From JBBRFH01 sp038224615 (GTDB lineage: Bacteria; Planctomycetota; Phycisphaerae; Tepidisphaerales; Tepidisphaeraceae): a stretch of 13,455 nt of DNA. A program made the position numbers and the translations under genes. The first letter of the stretch is position 1, and every line of letters begins with the position of its first letter. The stretch spans positions 1 through 13,455 of the forward strand of contig JBBRFH010000073.1 in assembly GCA_038224615.1 (NCBI GenBank), written 5' to 3'. Shown piece by piece: positions 12,523-13,455 of this stretch. The notes beneath the pieces are model-generated. The model was not told the DNA's origin. It searched no databases and was given only the letters and a program-made list of their open reading frames with translations.

Positions 12523-13455
12523 ATGATGAAACACCCCGCGATCTCGATTGCCGCCACGGCTTTGCTCCTGGGTCTGTTGACCGCCGTTCCAGCGTTGGCG
12601 GATGCCCACGCGGCACCCACAACCGGTCCCACGCCGGACGCCGCGCTCAAACAACTCATCGACGGCAATCAACGCTACACCAGCGACCAGCGATTGCTTC
12701 CGCATCAGGACGAACAGCGCCGCTGCGAAACGGTCTCGGGCGGCCAGCGCCCCGTCGCGGCTGTGCTGGCGTGTGCGGACTCTCGGGTGCCGGTCGAGAT
12801 CCTCTTCGATCAAGGCATCGGCGACCTGTTCGTCATTCGCGTTGCGGGCAATGTCGCGGCAACTGATGAGATCGGCACCATCGAGTACGGCATCGAACAC
12901 CTGCACATCCCGCTGATCGTCGTGCTCGGCCACAGCAAGTGCGGCGCGGTGACGGCCGTCGTTGACGGGGCCGAAGTCGAGGGCAACCTCGCCAAGCTCG
13001 TCCAACCGATCGTGCCGGCGGTCAACCGCATTCGCGATGAGCATCCGGAACTCAAGGGCGCCAAGCTCGTCAGCGCGGCCATCACTTCGAACGTACAGCA
13101 GGCCATCAACGACCTGACCGCGCGCAGCCCGTTGATCGCCGGGTACGTCCGCGACGGCAAGGTGAAAATCATCGGCGGCGTCTACGACCTGCACGGTGGG
13201 AATGTCCGTTGGATCGGCGACGATGCGATCGCTGCCGCCGATGCCGCCAAGCCGGCCGTCGCCGAACAAGAGCCGGTTGCCGATCACTACGCTTCCCCCG
13301 CTCACGATGCCAAGCCCGCGCCCGCCGCCCACGGTGCGAAAGCCGATGCGGACGAAGCCCACGAGCCTGCCGAGCACGCGCCGGCCGCCGCACCCAAGAA
13401 CGCGAAGCCCCATGGCGACGCCGCTGATCCACACGCCGAAGCGCTGAAGACTAAC
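12523..13455 (+). CDS. Secreted beta-class carbonic anhydrase with Ala/Pro/His-rich tail (partial)
   Basis: Interconverts CO2 and bicarbonate. The 311 codons present run off the right edge without a stop. Residues 1-26 are a signal peptide (KHP, hydrophobic ATALLLGLLTAVPA, cleavage near ALA-DA or AHA-AP), so the enzyme should be periplasmic or surface-located. The beta-class core covers about 35-230, with zinc ligands C84 and D86 in CADSR (84-88, including the Asp-Arg dyad), then H137 and C140 in GHSKCGAV. RVAGNVA (106-112), EYGIEHL and GGVYDLHGGNV (218-227) are typical. From about residue 237 a low-complexity Ala/Pro/His/Lys-rich tail begins (more than 70 residues, His roughly every 8-10), not part of the family core. 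ATG 12523 follows AAGGA by 9 bases; a second ATG at 12526 is possible. The enzyme could supply protons or bicarbonate near envelope transporters; no direct link with the divergent ClC gene is shown. Confidence 0.93.
   Translation, partial: MMKHPAISIAATALLLGLLTAVPALADAHAAPTTGPTPDAALKQLIDGNQRYTSDQRLLPHQDEQRRCETVSGGQRPVAAVLACADSRVPVEILFDQGIGDLFVIRVAGNVAATDEIGTIEYGIEHLHIPLIVVLGHSKCGAVTAVVDGAEVEGNLAKLVQPIVPAVNRIRDEHPELKGAKLVSAAITSNVQQAINDLTARSPLIAGYVRDGKVKIIGGVYDLHGGNVRWIGDDAIAAADAAKPAVAEQEPVADHYASPAHDAKPAPAAHGAKADADEAHEPAEHAPAAAPKNAKPHGDAADPHAEALKTN

Noticed and set aside
10963..13434. A single 823-codon minus-strand open frame covering the ClC gene and the antisense of the carbonic anhydrase gene
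   Set aside because: Only the part from 12270 down matches ClC. The upstream part is Arg/Asp/Val-rich antisense of a clear coding region and arises from GC-rich codon use.
1..13455. CRISPR array, tRNA, rRNA or insertion sequence
   Set aside because: No regularly spaced repeats, no cloverleaf-like sequence and no transposase or terminal inverted repeats were seen on either strand.

Overview
The window reads as a piece of a GC-rich Gram-negative chromosome, most likely a planctomycete and perhaps class Phycisphaerae. The clues are a class III fructose-bisphosphatase, a GAPDH N-terminus of the long 'QAICDKGLLGK' type, a protein carrying the 'NANRHNALRSTGPRTPEGK' motif that is common in Planctomycetes and Acidobacteria, weak Shine-Dalgarno signals at many starts, and YEFRW-type BrnT/RHH toxin-antitoxin genes. 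The placement rests on remembered family patterns, not on a search.

Layout. (1) 1-2319: a divergent central-carbon pair, gap (minus, only its start is present) and fbp (plus), share a 245-base intergenic region that holds a 15-base palindrome. (2) 2469-4530: a plus-strand signalling pair, a small pseudo-receiver protein followed 7 bases later by a diguanylate cyclase with a degenerate receiver domain, an intact RxxD inhibitory site and an SGDEF active site. (3) 4565-5976: a minus-strand toxin-antitoxin island. In transcription order it holds the 11-codon remnant of a BrnT-like toxin fused in frame to a ribbon-helix-helix antitoxin, a DUF6941-like protein, a small unrecognised probable antitoxin, and a MazF/PemK-like toxin joined to it by an ATGA overlap. 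(4) 5977-6337: non-coding. (5) 6338-7978: one open frame carrying an unrecognised planctomycete-type domain followed by a complete sugar nucleotidyltransferase that has its own strong ribosome binding site and ATG at 7163. (6) 8090-9100: CorA-type divalent cation transporter, tail to tail with a minus-strand processive family 2 glycosyltransferase (9102-10667); their stop codons are separated by one base. (7) 10963-12270: minus-strand ClC-family transporter with signatures of the fluoride-type clade, divergent from a secreted beta-carbonic anhydrase (12523 to the window end, incomplete) with an Ala/Pro/His-rich tail.

The metabolic, signalling, envelope-sugar and ion-transport genes look like ordinary chromosomal housekeeping and accessory genes. 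The most unusual part is the toxin-antitoxin island at 4565-5976. It combines a decayed BrnT module, reduced to an orphan antitoxin, with an apparently complete MazF-like module whose partner protein I do not recognise and whose operon carries a third gene. The in-frame join of the planctomycete domain to the nucleotidyltransferase is the second point that deserves attention.
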